DNA from: Nissolia schottii
Taxonomy: Eukaryota > Streptophyta > Magnoliopsida > Fabales > Fabaceae
NCBI GenBank assembly: GCA_003254905.1
Contig: QANU01004362.1
Coordinates: 326,742-390,741 of the forward strand
Direction: 5' to 3'
Length of the DNA: 64,000 bases
Position 1 is the first letter of the stretch; every line of letters begins with the position of its first letter. The notes under the pieces were generated by a model. That model was given only the letters and a program-made list of their open reading frames with translations. It had not been told where the DNA came from and made no database searches. Positions 34,797 through 46,212 of the stretch are shown here, piece after piece. The position numbers were made by a program, and so were the translations under genes.

Positions 34797-36876
34797 TAAT
34801 AGAATATATAGTTGAAGTATTGATAATTGTAATAGTTAGGATTAGCTAATGGTTTAGCTAATTAGTTAGTGGTTGTTAGTGGTTATGAGGAGCCTATATA
34901 TAGGCTTGCTCTACTTGTATTTACACAACTTTTCTCATTCTCTCAATTTCATTTTTGCATATTCAGTTTCTATTCTTTCTTTTCTCTCCTAGTACCATGG
35001 ATTTCAACATGGTATCAGAGCCATGGCATCCACCTTGAAGCTTCCGCACCTCCTTTTTTTCATTTTTTTTCTTTTCGTTTTCTTTCATTTTCTCGCTTCG
35101 CAAACACTCTGCCCTTTCGTTTTTCTTCAGTTTTCTATTATTTTCTCGGAAAAAAAACAAACACAAAAACACTGTTCTTTCCATATTCTTTCACTCTGTT
35201 TACTTTAGTTTTTTTCCTTCAGAAAGAAAATCTCTCTCTCGTGATTTCAAACCAAATCCCTAACAAATTTGTTCTGATTCCGGTTTCGATTCCTTCAGAT
35301 CTCCCACACTCTCTCTCTGCAAAATCAACGCAATGAGGAAATCGTGTGCGTGGTGGTGAACGCGTGTCACCGCATGCTCAGTCGTGGTGGTCTGCTGTGA
35401 GGAGATGCTCGCGGTGCTTGCCGAGCTGGCGCTTGTGTGGCCGCGCTTGTTGCGGTTCTTCTTCAAGCGTGTCGTCATCTTCGGCGGCTGAAGGAGCTGG
35501 ATCCGGCGCGTCATGGAGCGTGGCATCATGGAGTTCACAGTCATGTTCATGCTGCAGATCGTGGTTCCGTTCCAGATCTGGTTGCACGAAGTGGTGCTGC
35601 GCGTTCTCTTGGGGCAGAGATTCGACCTCCTTGGTAGTTTCCCCAAGGCGAGTGAGGCGCATGATAGTGAGCCACCGCCGCTACCGTTGCTCGCTTCTTG
35701 TTGAATCGACGATGACTTTTGTGTCCTCCTCAACGAGGTGCAGCGATTCGAGGTTTGATTTCAATTTTTTTTTCTTAGATCCGCATGGTTGCTGCCGTTG
35801 TTGTTGCTATTTGATCCGTTCATGGCCGATGGTTGTCATTTGCTGGATTTGACTTTGTTTGTTATAGAGGATCTGAGTTTGCTTCAGATTTTTGCTCTCT
35901 TGCAGTGGAGACCTTGCTATGGTATTTGTGATTCTTGTTCTTCATGATTCAGATTTGATTTCGTCTTCTTGATTGACTTAGTTTGGATATGAGGTCCTTG
36001 TTGATGGAGTTTCTTACTTCTTGTTGATGACGCACACAAGGTGTTTGACAAATTGTCTCAATAGATGGTGGTAACATTTCCTTTGTGTGGACATAGTTCG
36101 GTTCAGATTCTGATTTCTTGCCATGGCGATTTTGCTTTTGAACATGTCTCTGATTTGAATAATTTGTTGTGATTCAAGCATTGGATGGTGAAATGTTGTT
36201 GGTAAACATCATGAAGATGTTTTTGGTGTTATTGGATTCTTGTGGACAATTTAGGTGTGCTTCAAACTTTAGATGGTGGCTTTGGTTTCTGGCTTTGATT
36301 CCGCTTTGTTAGCCTACAAATTTTCAGACTTTGTTAGCCTTGTGTGGCTTTGATTCTGATTTGATTAGCCTTATGGCTTGTATTTGCTCTTATCTTAGGT
36401 GGTTAAGCGTTGAAATTCAGCTTCTGCTCTTGATAATTGAGTTTCGTTTGCTTCTGCCGAGTGGGTGGTTAAGCAGTTCCCGTGTTGGGACCATTTGCAA
36501 CCGGTGCCGTTGAGACGTTGGAGGAAGGTCGAAGGGGCTTTAGTGAAAGTCGAAGACTTCCAGGAACTAGGAACTTCGGTGGTTGCTGTTGGTTTTGATT
36601 TTTCTTTGTATCGTTGTTTTCAAGCTGGACATGTTAGTGCACATGGTCCAGCTTGCGGGGGGGTATTATAATATATAGTTGAAGTATTGATAATTGTAAT
36701 AGTTAGGATTAGCTAATGGTTTAGCTAATTAGTTAGTGGTTGTTAGTGGTTATGAGGAGCCTATATATAGGCATGCTCTACTTGTAGTTACACAACTTTT
36801 CTCATTCTCTCAATTTCATTTTTGCATATTCAGTTTCTATTCTTTCTTTTCTCTCCTGGTACCATGGATTTCAACA
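34797..36876 (+). mobile_element. Complete non-autonomous LTR retrotransposon
   Basis: 2080 bp. The 213-bp LTRs at 34797-35009 and 36664-36876 differ at five positions that I counted. The 5-bp target duplication GTAAT lies at 34792-34796 and 36877-36881. The primer site TGGTATCAGAGCC begins at 35010, and the polypurine tract GCGGGGGGG ends at 36663. LTR ends are TA..CA. The 1.65-kb interior has none of gag, protease, integrase, reverse transcriptase or RNase H; its open frames (35346-35852, 34869-35336) are unrecognised. The primer site and purine tract match the complete copia element, so it probably moves with copia enzymes in trans. Confidence 0.9.
35010..35022 (+). other. Primer binding site of the non-autonomous LTR element
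   Basis: TGGTATCAGAGCC directly after the 5' LTR, complementary to initiator tRNA-Met. Confidence 0.88.
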
Positions 36877-36881
36877 GTAAT

Positions 36882-37382
36882 TACACTCGAGTTATCGATT
36901 AGATAATAAATGGAAGTAAGGAACGCAATTAAAACTCAAAACGCAGCAATAGAGTTCAATTACAATCTCATTAGCAAAAAACTCAATGGAACAGTACTAT
37001 TAACGGTAAAGAAGAAAATAACGAATAACAGAAATATTGGAGTGATCAATAGAAGAGCTAGTGAACCATGGACCTCAATTCATACCTGAAATGAATTAAG
37101 ATTGGAATCATTAGCCAAAAGAGGAAGGAGAAGACTCAGAAGGAGAGAGAGAGAGAGAAAAGAACCATTCATACCAAGCATGCCTTTCCAACAGCATGTT
37201 CGCACAACTTAGTATTGGAGTGCTTCACTCTGTGGTCCCTACCAAGCTCACCCAATTCCATGCCTGATGCCACGTGTTCTGCCGCTTTAACAGTTTCTCA
37301 CTCTGCAACAATCTCTTGGCCCCCATTCCTTTGAGTAATTACAGCAGAGACCCTTGGCCGCATAACACACATCATTACATTC
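36882..37382. other. Intergenic, nothing recognised
   Basis: No gene or clear repeat between the LTR element and the CACTA-like element. Confidence 0.5.
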
Positions 37383-37578
37383 CATTACAAGAAAAATGCA
37401 GATTAGTTACAAAATTAATTTAACAAGGAATTTTTTTACATTAATCTCTTGCTGATTAGTAAGCAAATAGTAAGAGACCAATGAACAAAATGTAAATCCG
37501 TAACGAGAAGTTAAAAAAATGAGAGGCAAAAAGTTCAGCAGAAAATTAGTAATGGATTAGCGATAACATTATCCTTTG

Positions 37579-37627
<49 letters not shown>

Positions 37628-38436
37628 AGCTAAAATGTTTAGTGAGAAAAAATCTCTCCTTAATCTCTAGCAAATGTTTAAAATATGTACAACGAAGGAT
37701 AATTTTCTCACTAATCTCTCGCAAACTCTCAGAGTAATTTAGCGAGAGATTGTGTCATTGTTAATCCCTCGCTAAATTCTCAATAAACTTTTAACATTTC
37801 ACTTTTCTTTTTAGCGAGGGATTGTTCAATCACAAATTTCTTGCAAACTCTCAAAAGTAATTTAGTGAAAGAATATGTGTCAATTCCACATCGACTAAGG
37901 CATAGAGGAGATGTCAATTATTTTCTTATAAATGTAGCAATACTTCAAAGAATATTGAACAAGTGTACGAGTGTACGAGGCCAAATGGCTTGCAACATAA
38001 ATTTTAAATACCATGACCCACAAAATTTAAACTTTTTCCTATAAATATTTCAAAAAAAGGTTTAAATTTTTTTAAAGTAAACCGAGTATCTCTTTATATC
38101 GATTTTTTGTTTGACTGATTCACTAGTTTTGGTCGTGATTTCCAAGGAAGCTATAATGCAATTCCTCACCAATATGTGATGATTTAAGAAAGCATTTTTA
38201 TCATAAAATAGTTACGAATCAGCAATGGAATAACAACCCACAATTCTGTCACTGAAATAAAATAACCATGGATGAGCGACCAAATTTTTTTCTAAGCTAA
38301 TCAATGGCTTGAAAAAGATGACAATAAAAATAGTCGTTAGTCCCTTGTTAATCCCTCACTAATTCTTTTAGCTGGATGAGCAACAGATTAACGACTATTT
38401 TTACCATCGCTAATTTGAAAAAAAAATCTTATAATG
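37383..38436. mobile_element. CACTA-like non-autonomous element
   Basis: The left end CATTACAAGAAAAATG and the complement of the right end CATTATAAGATTTTTT form imperfect terminal inverted repeats that resemble the CACTACAAGAAAA ends of plant CACTA elements. Subterminal motifs around TAGCGAGAGATT / AATCCCTCGCTAA recur in both orientations (37.66-37.87 and 38.33-38.41 kb), as expected for CACTA. The flanking 3 bases TTC/TTT are an imperfect duplication. The interior has a long (AT)n run at 37580-37625. No transposase. Confidence 0.5.
37580..37625. repeat. (AT)n microsatellite
   Basis: About 22 uninterrupted AT units inside the CACTA-like element. Confidence 0.95.
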
Positions 38437-39010
38437 TTTTATAATCACACATAAAATAATAGTTTAACCTTTTAGTTAAAAGGATTCACCACTTAAAACT
38501 AAGACATGTATATAATCAAAGGCATTATATATTTAATACAACATTCCATGACTACATTATAATTTTTCCCAGCCACTGTTTGGAAAGGCGTGAACACCCC
38601 AATGACCATAGCCGATCTCCTGTCCCAAAATAGGGTTAAACTATGCTCATTCAACGTTTATCTCAAATTTTGTTTGGTATTTCGTAAATTATACGAAGCA
38701 ATTGCCAATTACATAAAGATCAATCCCGACTCTTCTTTCTCACATTATATATGATATATGATGCAACGAATTTGCATATTCTCAATGTCACTTGCCAGTT
38801 GCCATCGTTTCATGAACTTGCTTACCTCAGATCCTCACACGTGTCCTAGTTTAAACCCTAATGGGCACAATCGGTGTTGATAAGGACCATTGACCCTCCT
38901 CAATTCCCTCGCAATCAGCCAAAACGTTCTTCAATCAAATGGGCAATGTCATTTAATTACTTAAACCTATCTCTTTTTGCTTCTTTGATTTCTCTTCTTC
39001 CTTTGATTAC
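38437..39010. other. Upstream region of the Trp/Gly-rich GRP gene
   Basis: No gene seen. It holds the promoter-side DNA of the gene starting at 39098. Confidence 0.45.
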
Positions 39011-39018
39011 TATAAATA
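39011..39018 (+). promoter_or_regulatory. TATA box of the 39-kb GRP gene
   Basis: TATAAATA lies 80 bases before the ATG at 39098. Confidence 0.65.
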
Positions 39019-39097
39019 GTAGTTGAGAAATGCAAAATATTCAAATGCAGCTTTCACAACAATAATATCTCTTGATTATAACCTAAGTATTGCAAAG

Positions 39098-39954
39098 ATG
39101 AATACCAAGCCTATTCTCTTGTTGTGCTTGCTCGCACTCTTTCTCATCTCTAGTGCTGTTGCAATTGATCAGCCATCCAAAGATGAGGTGACACAAGGTA
39201 ATATATAACATGTGTAATACATATTATGGTTATTTAGTTACCATGCACGAATATTAATTGATTTTCTTCTTTTATATACACACACACACACACTGGTCAG
39301 GCATTTTTTGATCCATCATGCATGTATCCAAACTCTAAAGTTCTCCTACTAATAACTTCATATATATGAATAATTTATAATTCCATGCATGCAATTGTCT
39401 GTCAAGATTTGCAATATATGGCCCATGATAACTAAACAAAATATCATCATTGGCCGTTAATTTTCCCTACTTTTGTTGCCGAATATGTAAAAGTATGGTA
39501 CACACATAACTCTATTTTTATATGAATAAAAAAAAAATGCATGTGCCACTATTTCTTTGGGCTTAGGGGTAATGGGTTATATCACTTTTTCTATATACAT
39601 GACATTATTTCTGTAATATATATGTGTCTTTTAGGGGGTATATATCGATCCATGCTTCCATGAAGAATACTGGTGTTGCTTATTTGCTTAGTAATTATGT
39701 ATAACTTAACAAAAATAATATACTATATGGTAAACAAATATTAAAGTGATTGTCTACGATGTGAAGCTAACTCAGGAGAAGAGACACAAGCAAATCCTGA
39801 ATTAGATCGCTGGGGTGGAGGAGGATACAGCGGCGGAGGCTGGGGTGGAGGAGGACATGGTGGCGGAAGCTGGGGTGGTGGATCCGGAGGACACGGTGGA
39901 GGATATGGATGCAGGCATAGGTGCTACACTCGATATGGTTGGCGATGTTGCTGA
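39098..39954 (+). CDS. Small secreted Trp/Gly-rich GRP with Cys tail
   Basis: Exons 39098-39197 and 39776-39954, phase-1 GT-AG intron, 92 aa. Residues 1-22 are a signal peptide (MNTKPILLLC start, ending AVA), followed by IDQPSKDEVTQ, nearly the same linker as in the 17.5-kb gene (DEPSKDETQ). The mature part has WGGGG repeats (GGGWGGGGHGGGSWGGGSGG) and a Cys-containing tail GCRHRCYTRYGWRCC, the layout of class II plant GRPs. It is probably an extracellular or wall protein. TATA at 39011 and AATAAA at 40008 agree with the limits. An in-frame start at 39023 exists, but the signal peptide begins only at 39098. Confidence 0.86.
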
Positions 39955-40059
39955 AATCAAACCATATAAACCGGACACATAGGTGTATCCATATATAATA
40001 GCTAAGAAATAAAGCATGGGCTCTATACATCATGCTATGTCTGTCTGCCATATATAGTT

Positions 40060-41094
40060 GAACGGTCTTCCATCAACCATACATCTTGTGATTATAGTGT
40101 CACTTGTCAAAGTTATATGAATAAGAATTACCATATAGTTTTGAATTTTTTACATTTTTCTTACATTATATTTCTTTCATTCTTTCGATTGTCACTTATC
40201 ATCAGCTACTCACTATCCTCGTTAGCGATTATCAATAATAGGAGACACGGCACCAAAGACTAAACAAATAATTTCTAGAAAGTCGTGTTACCAAAGTGTG
40301 AAGTATTTCAGTTTTTCCCTAAGACTAAAACCACAAAGGGCAACAAGTATATACATAGTTTTAAAACTCGGACCGATCCGACCCGACCACGCTGGTTCTT
40401 AAGTTAAATTGGACCTATAATTGATTTGCAGTGACCCAAAACAAACCGGTCAAATCCGAGCCACCCGGTGTGAACTGATCTGGTGACAATTGAACCAATT
40501 TAAAATAATCTTAAATAGTTTTTAAAAATGTTGTTTGGTAGAATCAATCTTAATCCACTTGTTTGCATAATGCATTGTTTGATTATATTTTTTATATTTA
40601 TTAATTAAAATGTGGTTTAACAAGTGATTCACTGACCCAATAGGGTGAGTAATGAAATGTTTAAATATTTTGTAAGTCATAGATCAATTATACTCTTTTT
40701 CTATAAAAAAAAAACAAAAATGTATGAAGCAAAATCGTATATTTTGTGTGTGAATCAAAAATAAAAATGGCATATTCTGTTATGGAGCAAAAGACTACAG
40801 CTCCGCGTTGGATGAAAAGACCATAGAATGACACATTGTCTCTATGATTTTGATGTGGAGTTCAATTTCATTTTCATAATTTTTGAGTTATTAAAAGAAA
40901 TATTATAAGCTATAAAAGTGAAGCTCAATTTTTTTTCTTCGATAGTTCTAAAATCATTCCAGAAAGTCACCTTAGGCAAAGAGTACAGAACGGACGCAAC
41001 CTAAATCACCACCAAGACTCAAATCAATGCTCGACTTGTGTGGAACTAGTCTTATTAAAACTTCTCCTAAAAAAATTCAATGAGACAACTTATA
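40060..41094. other. Intergenic; possible MITE at 40.36-40.65 kb
   Basis: TAGTTTTAAAACTCGGACCG at about 40358 with CCGACCC, CCGGTC and CACCCGG blocks looks like the end of a dispersed non-autonomous element. I could not define the other end. No gene. Confidence 0.4.
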
Positions 41095-42206
41095 GGTTGT
41101 GTTTCGATTAAACATTTTCAAATTTTAAGGAATGTGAAATGCAAGAGAATTTACATGAATCAATTAAATTTCCTTCATTTTAACTTTTTTTTAGTTTAGA
41201 TAAGATAATTATATAACATCAATTACAAAATATTTTGTGTAGATAATAAATTGTATTTACTTACTTTAGACAGGGTCCAACTAACAACCGGACAGGGTCC
41301 AGCCAACGACCGAGACGATAGTTGAACAGTGATCAGTGATGGTCGGCTGACGATCAATGGTGGTTGCCCGGCAATCAGACTGGCCGAAGTTCGTGGGTGG
41401 TTGACCAAAAATTGAGGTGGTTGGCCAACGGTCGGGGTGGTCAGCTGGCGATTGACAATGACCAGTGCTCGGTAGTGGCTGATTGAAGTTTGGCGGTGGT
41501 CGACTGACTTTTGGAGGTGGCAGGCTAACAATCAGCGATGGCTGGTTGAGGTTTGGCGGTGGGCGATCGGTCATTGTTGGCGAGCGATGGATTATTTTTG
41601 GCCGACAATCCGCGGTGACCGGCGTTCGGTGATGGCCAACAGGCAATTGACGATGGTCAGACAACATTCGACGATGGCTAACGGGTGATGGCGGTTGCTG
41701 GCAGGCAATTGACGGATGATGGTCGGCGATTAGCAAATGGCAATCGTCAGTGGTCTGCCAACGATTGGCAATGACCAGCCGGTGATCGGCGGTGGCCTAC
41801 TAGTGATTGGTAGTGGCTGACCAACATTCGGCGATCGTCAATCAGCGTTCGACGTTCGGTGGTCACAACCAGTGATCAGTAGTGGCCGACCAATATTCAA
41901 CAGTTACTGGTTAGTGTTCGACCGATGTTTGACGGTGGCCAACCAGCAATGAACAATGAGTAATAGATGATAAAAGGTTGTAGAGTTTGAGAATAAGAAA
42001 GTCAAGATAGATGAAGAAATTTTATAATTCCTTATGAAGAGAGAGAAATTGAAATCCACTGTTTTTGAATAATAGAAATAGCTCAAAAAATTAATGGAAT
42101 TTTGAAATTCCTTTCATTTGACATACAAACAAGCAATTTTGTATGTCAATTAAAATCTTTTTAAAAATTACATTACCCTGTAAAAATAGCCCATCTAAAC
42201 GCAACC
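41095..42206. mobile_element. TIR element with GGTCGG-type core
   Basis: The left end GGTTGTGTTTCGAT and the complement of the right end GGTTGCGTTTAGAT form terminal inverted repeats, with ATA flanking both sides as a 3-bp duplication. The interior 41270-41950 is an irregular array of GGTCGGC, GGTGGTC, CAACGATCGG and CAGTGATCGG units, bordered by AT-rich arms. No transposase. It resembles the GGTGGT-core elements at 10.2 and 51.3 kb in design but not in end sequence. Confidence 0.6.
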
Positions 42207-43330
42207 ATAGGAAAAAAAAATCCACTCGACACAATTTGAGGCACACTAAAAAAGTCAATGACAAGTCCATGATATACATAAATTTAAGGGCAAAACCCCT
42301 ATTTGATTCCCAAACTTTACATACTTATCCTATTTAGTCTCATAATAAAAAAAATGTCTCATTAATCTTTCACATTTTTAAAGTTTCTCATTAGTTTCTC
42401 ACATTTTTAAATGTTATTTGTGAGTTTCTCACCTTTTATCTAATTTCTTTAAGGTGAGAAACTAACCAAGACATTTTTAAAAAATGAAGGACTACATGAC
42501 ACTTTTTTTATTAAGAATCAAGTGATCAATCATATAAAGTTGATGATTCAAATACGGACCTCGCCCTTAATCTAAAGAGAAAAAACAAAGCATATAAGCG
42601 ACAAACATCTCTCCAGAGCGAGCACATCACTGCATCCGCAAACTTGGATCTTGTATCACTTGCCAGGTCACCAATCACAGCTAGTTTATTATCAAAATAT
42701 ATAGCTTCTATTTCTAACCGTCAAAACTATCCATCTGTTAGAGTGAGTTAGTTTACTGTTAATTTTGTTAGTAGAGATCAAGAAAATCTTGTGAGCCTAT
42801 ATCTCTTTTCAAGAGGCCAAAACCAAAGCATGACCATTAGATCGGGAGAAGGAAGAAGGAGAAACCTTTGTCTTTGTATAAAGAAGTTCTCAGGATTCTG
42901 AGAAAAGAAAAGTATCCTCCTCTTCCAAATGACCCAGATCTAATAACTTGGCCTCCACCATCTTGAGATGTGCCTAACTCCTTCTCCTGCAAATCTCATG
43001 TTCAAACAACAAAACCCATTGAGATGCCCTGCATGATGTTTTTCACAACCTTTTCTTCATCCGATACCTAATTTCCTTCACTCAAAAGAAAAAGTAACCC
43101 TATCACTAAAATTCAAACCAAACCCTTCATTCAATTAGTAATGTTAAGTGTGCAACCTAAATGCTGTCAACTATGTTGCTAACTCATGGTCTACACATTG
43201 ACACTGAGTGAACAAATTTTTTCAAATACAAAACTAAATCAAACCGGATTTGTGACATATTAAATAGCAAAAGTAATTGTCGCATTCTCTCTCCATCTCC
43301 TCACTCACATTCTAAGCTCATAAACTCACT
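42207..43330. other. Intergenic, no gene recognised
   Basis: Around 42290-42540, TTTAGTCTCATAAT and repeated TTTCTCACATTTTTAAA units in both orientations suggest an old MITE without clear ends. Otherwise nothing. Confidence 0.4.
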
Positions 43331-43334
43331 CTCT

Positions 43335-43580
43335 ACCATGCACAAACATTTTAAAGCATATACACAAACTTTTGAACTGGTGTGCACAAACTTTTCAACA
43401 ACTAAAAATAAAAAATATAACGGAAACGTAAACGAAAACAAAGAAGAAGAAGAAAATTTTTGTATTCACATGCACAAACTTTTGAACAAGAATGTACAAA
43501 CTTTTCTATACACATGCACAAACTTTTGACCAATCAGACATGCACAAACTTTCCTACACACATGCACAAACATTTAAAAA
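43335..43580 (+). repeat. TGCACAAACTTTT motif cluster
   Basis: About eight copies of (T)GCACAAAC(T/A)TTT within 245 bases, irregularly spaced. The same motif builds the array at 24.1-29.75 kb. No long unit could be defined here. Confidence 0.7.
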
Positions 43581-45790
43581 ACCAAAAATAATAAATATGA
43601 TGAAAACGAAAATGAAAACTTTTAGATCCATAAAGAATAAGATGAAAACAAAGAAAATGATGAGCGATTGAGAAAGAAGAGAGAAAAAATAAATAATAAG
43701 AAAAAAGGAGAAGAAACCGATTAAATAAAGTAGGTTGTACAAAAGTGGGTAGATTTTGTGTTATAAACAAAACATTTCTCAATCCAATTTCACAAGTTTT
43801 GGATTCATCTCTTAGATTTCTCAAATTATCTCTGCCGCCGTGCCATTCTTCTCAAGTTCTTCACTGAGTTCATCAATGGTTCCGCTTAACTCTCTACCAC
43901 TTTCACATTAATTAAAAAGCTTCACTTTTTCATCTGTTCCCTTCTCAGCAGAGTAGAAGCCCAAGACAATCATCTTTTTCCCCATAATTACTAGATGAGA
44001 AAAAAAAAAAAAAAGAATAGAAGCCTTCTTTGTCTATGTAATACCCGTAGTATCACTTTCTTTGATACCGTTGCTTGCCTCTGCTCTCGTTCCTCTTGCA
44101 CTCCTTCAATTTCTAGTTTTTATAGTGAAGCTCAATTTTGTGTTACTTTTTGCATGAAATACGCATAGTTTTCACACTTTGATTTGAGTATTGTTACTTG
44201 AACAATAAAATTAAAGAATAAAAGTGGACAACATATAAAAATACAATAACATGTGACACACACATAATTATTATATATACTCTATATATACACCCACATA
44301 TTATTATATTTTTATATGTTGTTCACTTTTATTATTCAAGTAGCATGACACATCATACCTATATATTGGAATTTGATTTTGATGTTTAAGAAAAGTTTTC
44401 ATCAACTTCTTCGAAATGATGGAAATATACGTTTGATATTCAAATCTTTCATAGGTGTAGGTGTGAGTAGGTGGTTTTGATAATTATCTCATATAGTTTT
44501 GATGGTTTTGATAATTATCTCATATAGTTTTGAGCACATGCTATATCCTTGTAACATATCTTGCCAAAGATTCATTAAAGACTACAATTTGTGATTGATT
44601 ATACTAAAAATGTTTGTCTTTACATGTAAAAGATAATGTTTTTATAAATAAAAAACTATACTCCATAATATTTAAGGACATCCTCAATTTGACCATCTCA
44701 TAAAAGTGATGTATTAACTTAAAAAATATAGCATTGGTTAAAAAGTAACACTTATTAAAATTATAGCATATCTTATATAGTGTATTTTGAAGTTAAAATT
44801 ACACTTTGATAAGAAGTTTTTTAATTGAGGATAACCTTAGATTATGAAATGTAACCTTTCACAATGTTCTTTTTATACCAAAGGAATTTCTTTTAAATGT
44901 AATTAAAAAAAATGTGATCTTATACCAAAGACAACATGAAAAAGGTCAATAGAGATTGTTCGCAGTCGGTAACCATTTTTATTATTTACCATATATGTTT
45001 ATCAATATTCGCTTTTAACTTTTAATGCATATCGTGTAATTAAAAAAGTTAAATAAATAATTATGAGTATCATAGTAAAGGCTAGCAATTTTATTTTTGA
45101 TAACTTGCTCTGTTACAAGATATGTGTGAGGTACATTCACGGTGACAAAAGGCAGTTCAACTTGAGAAATTTTATACTTTATTTCTTTATTATTAGATAC
45201 TAGCTANAGATTTTTGTATATTGTAGAGACGATTTTGGTCAATAATTTTTAAGAGAGTAAAAATTGACCTAAGTGAAAATTAATATGGACTATACCTAAA
45301 TTTTATGTACTATACATATGTTTCCCAATATTTTTCACTCTACAAATTTAATATATTCTTATACCAATGTATTTTATCAATTAAAAAAGAAACTAGTGTG
45401 AATATCATTCAATCATGTATTATTGCTATAACAAAAGTGATTAACTTTCACATTAGTTATTTAAAAAGCAAACTATTTTTGTTAATATGCCAACACATAA
45501 TTAAATAACCTTATAAATATAGAATTTAAACTCAGTTAAATTGTCAATCAAATAATAATATGCACTCACATGAATCTCTCTTAAAAAATTATTTTAAAAG
45601 ACAAAACGTTTAGATAACATGATAATACATGATTAAATTACTTTATAAAAAATGGTTGCAAAGATAGTGTGTTAAAATTAAATCCATAGTTATTTCAGGA
45701 AAACTAATGTGTTATATTATCACTTTCTACCTTATAACTATTTTATTTTATTTTATTTTTACATGAGAAAAATAAAAGAAAAGGCCTTCA
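43581..45790. other. AT-rich intergenic region
   Basis: A 30-bp direct duplication (GGTTTTGATAATTATCTC twice) lies at about 44472-44533. There is a single N at 45207. No gene recognised. Confidence 0.45.
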
Positions 45791-46212
45791 TAGCAAGAAA
45801 TTTAGTCCCCATGTAGACAGTTTTGAACGGAGAGTGAAGTGTTGATGGAGGATCCTCCGCAATGCAAAAACGCGTCAATCAATGTCCATGTCTTTGTCAT
45901 GAAATCCGTACAAGAATTCTCTTCTCTAAGTACATGCGAAAGAGAGACCTCTCAATATTTAACTGACGAGTCTTTGATGTCACAAATAACAGGAAAAAAA
46001 ACCACAGGATCACAAATCTCTTCCTTAGCTAGGCGCACAACTTCACTATACTCGCTCTCACACCAAACTCTTTGAAAGCCATGACTTCAAGCCATTGGTA
46101 AACCTAATCGGATAGTCAATAATTCTGGAGGCTAATTCTGCGCAAATACCAATAGAAACCATGAAGCCTACAATCCAATTATCATGATGCCCACGAATCA
46201 AGCCACACGTGT
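45791..46212 (-). pseudogene. RNase H-like domain relic (RVT_3 type, non-LTR retroelement origin)
   Basis: Read on the minus strand: DNWIVGFMVSIGICAELASR, then FQRVWCESEYSEVVRLAKEE, DIKDSSVKY, a stop, then SLSHVLREENSCTDFMTK. This matches the plant RVT_3 RNase H pattern (NWxxGFxxxIG..AEL, CESDSxEVV, SHVxREGNxxADFxAK). Frameshifts and a stop make it non-coding now. Such domains sit at the C-terminus of plant LINE polyproteins and in domesticated genes; no reverse transcriptase remains next to it. Confidence 0.7.

Noticed and set aside
35346..35852. Protein-coding gene in the interior of the small LTR element
   Set aside because: No recognisable domain, and frames are open on both strands in a GC-rich stretch; kept only as part of the element.
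41281..41736. Antisense ORF of 151 codons rich in His/Pro/Ser
   Set aside because: It falls in the GGTCGG-type array of a TIR element and has no known domain.
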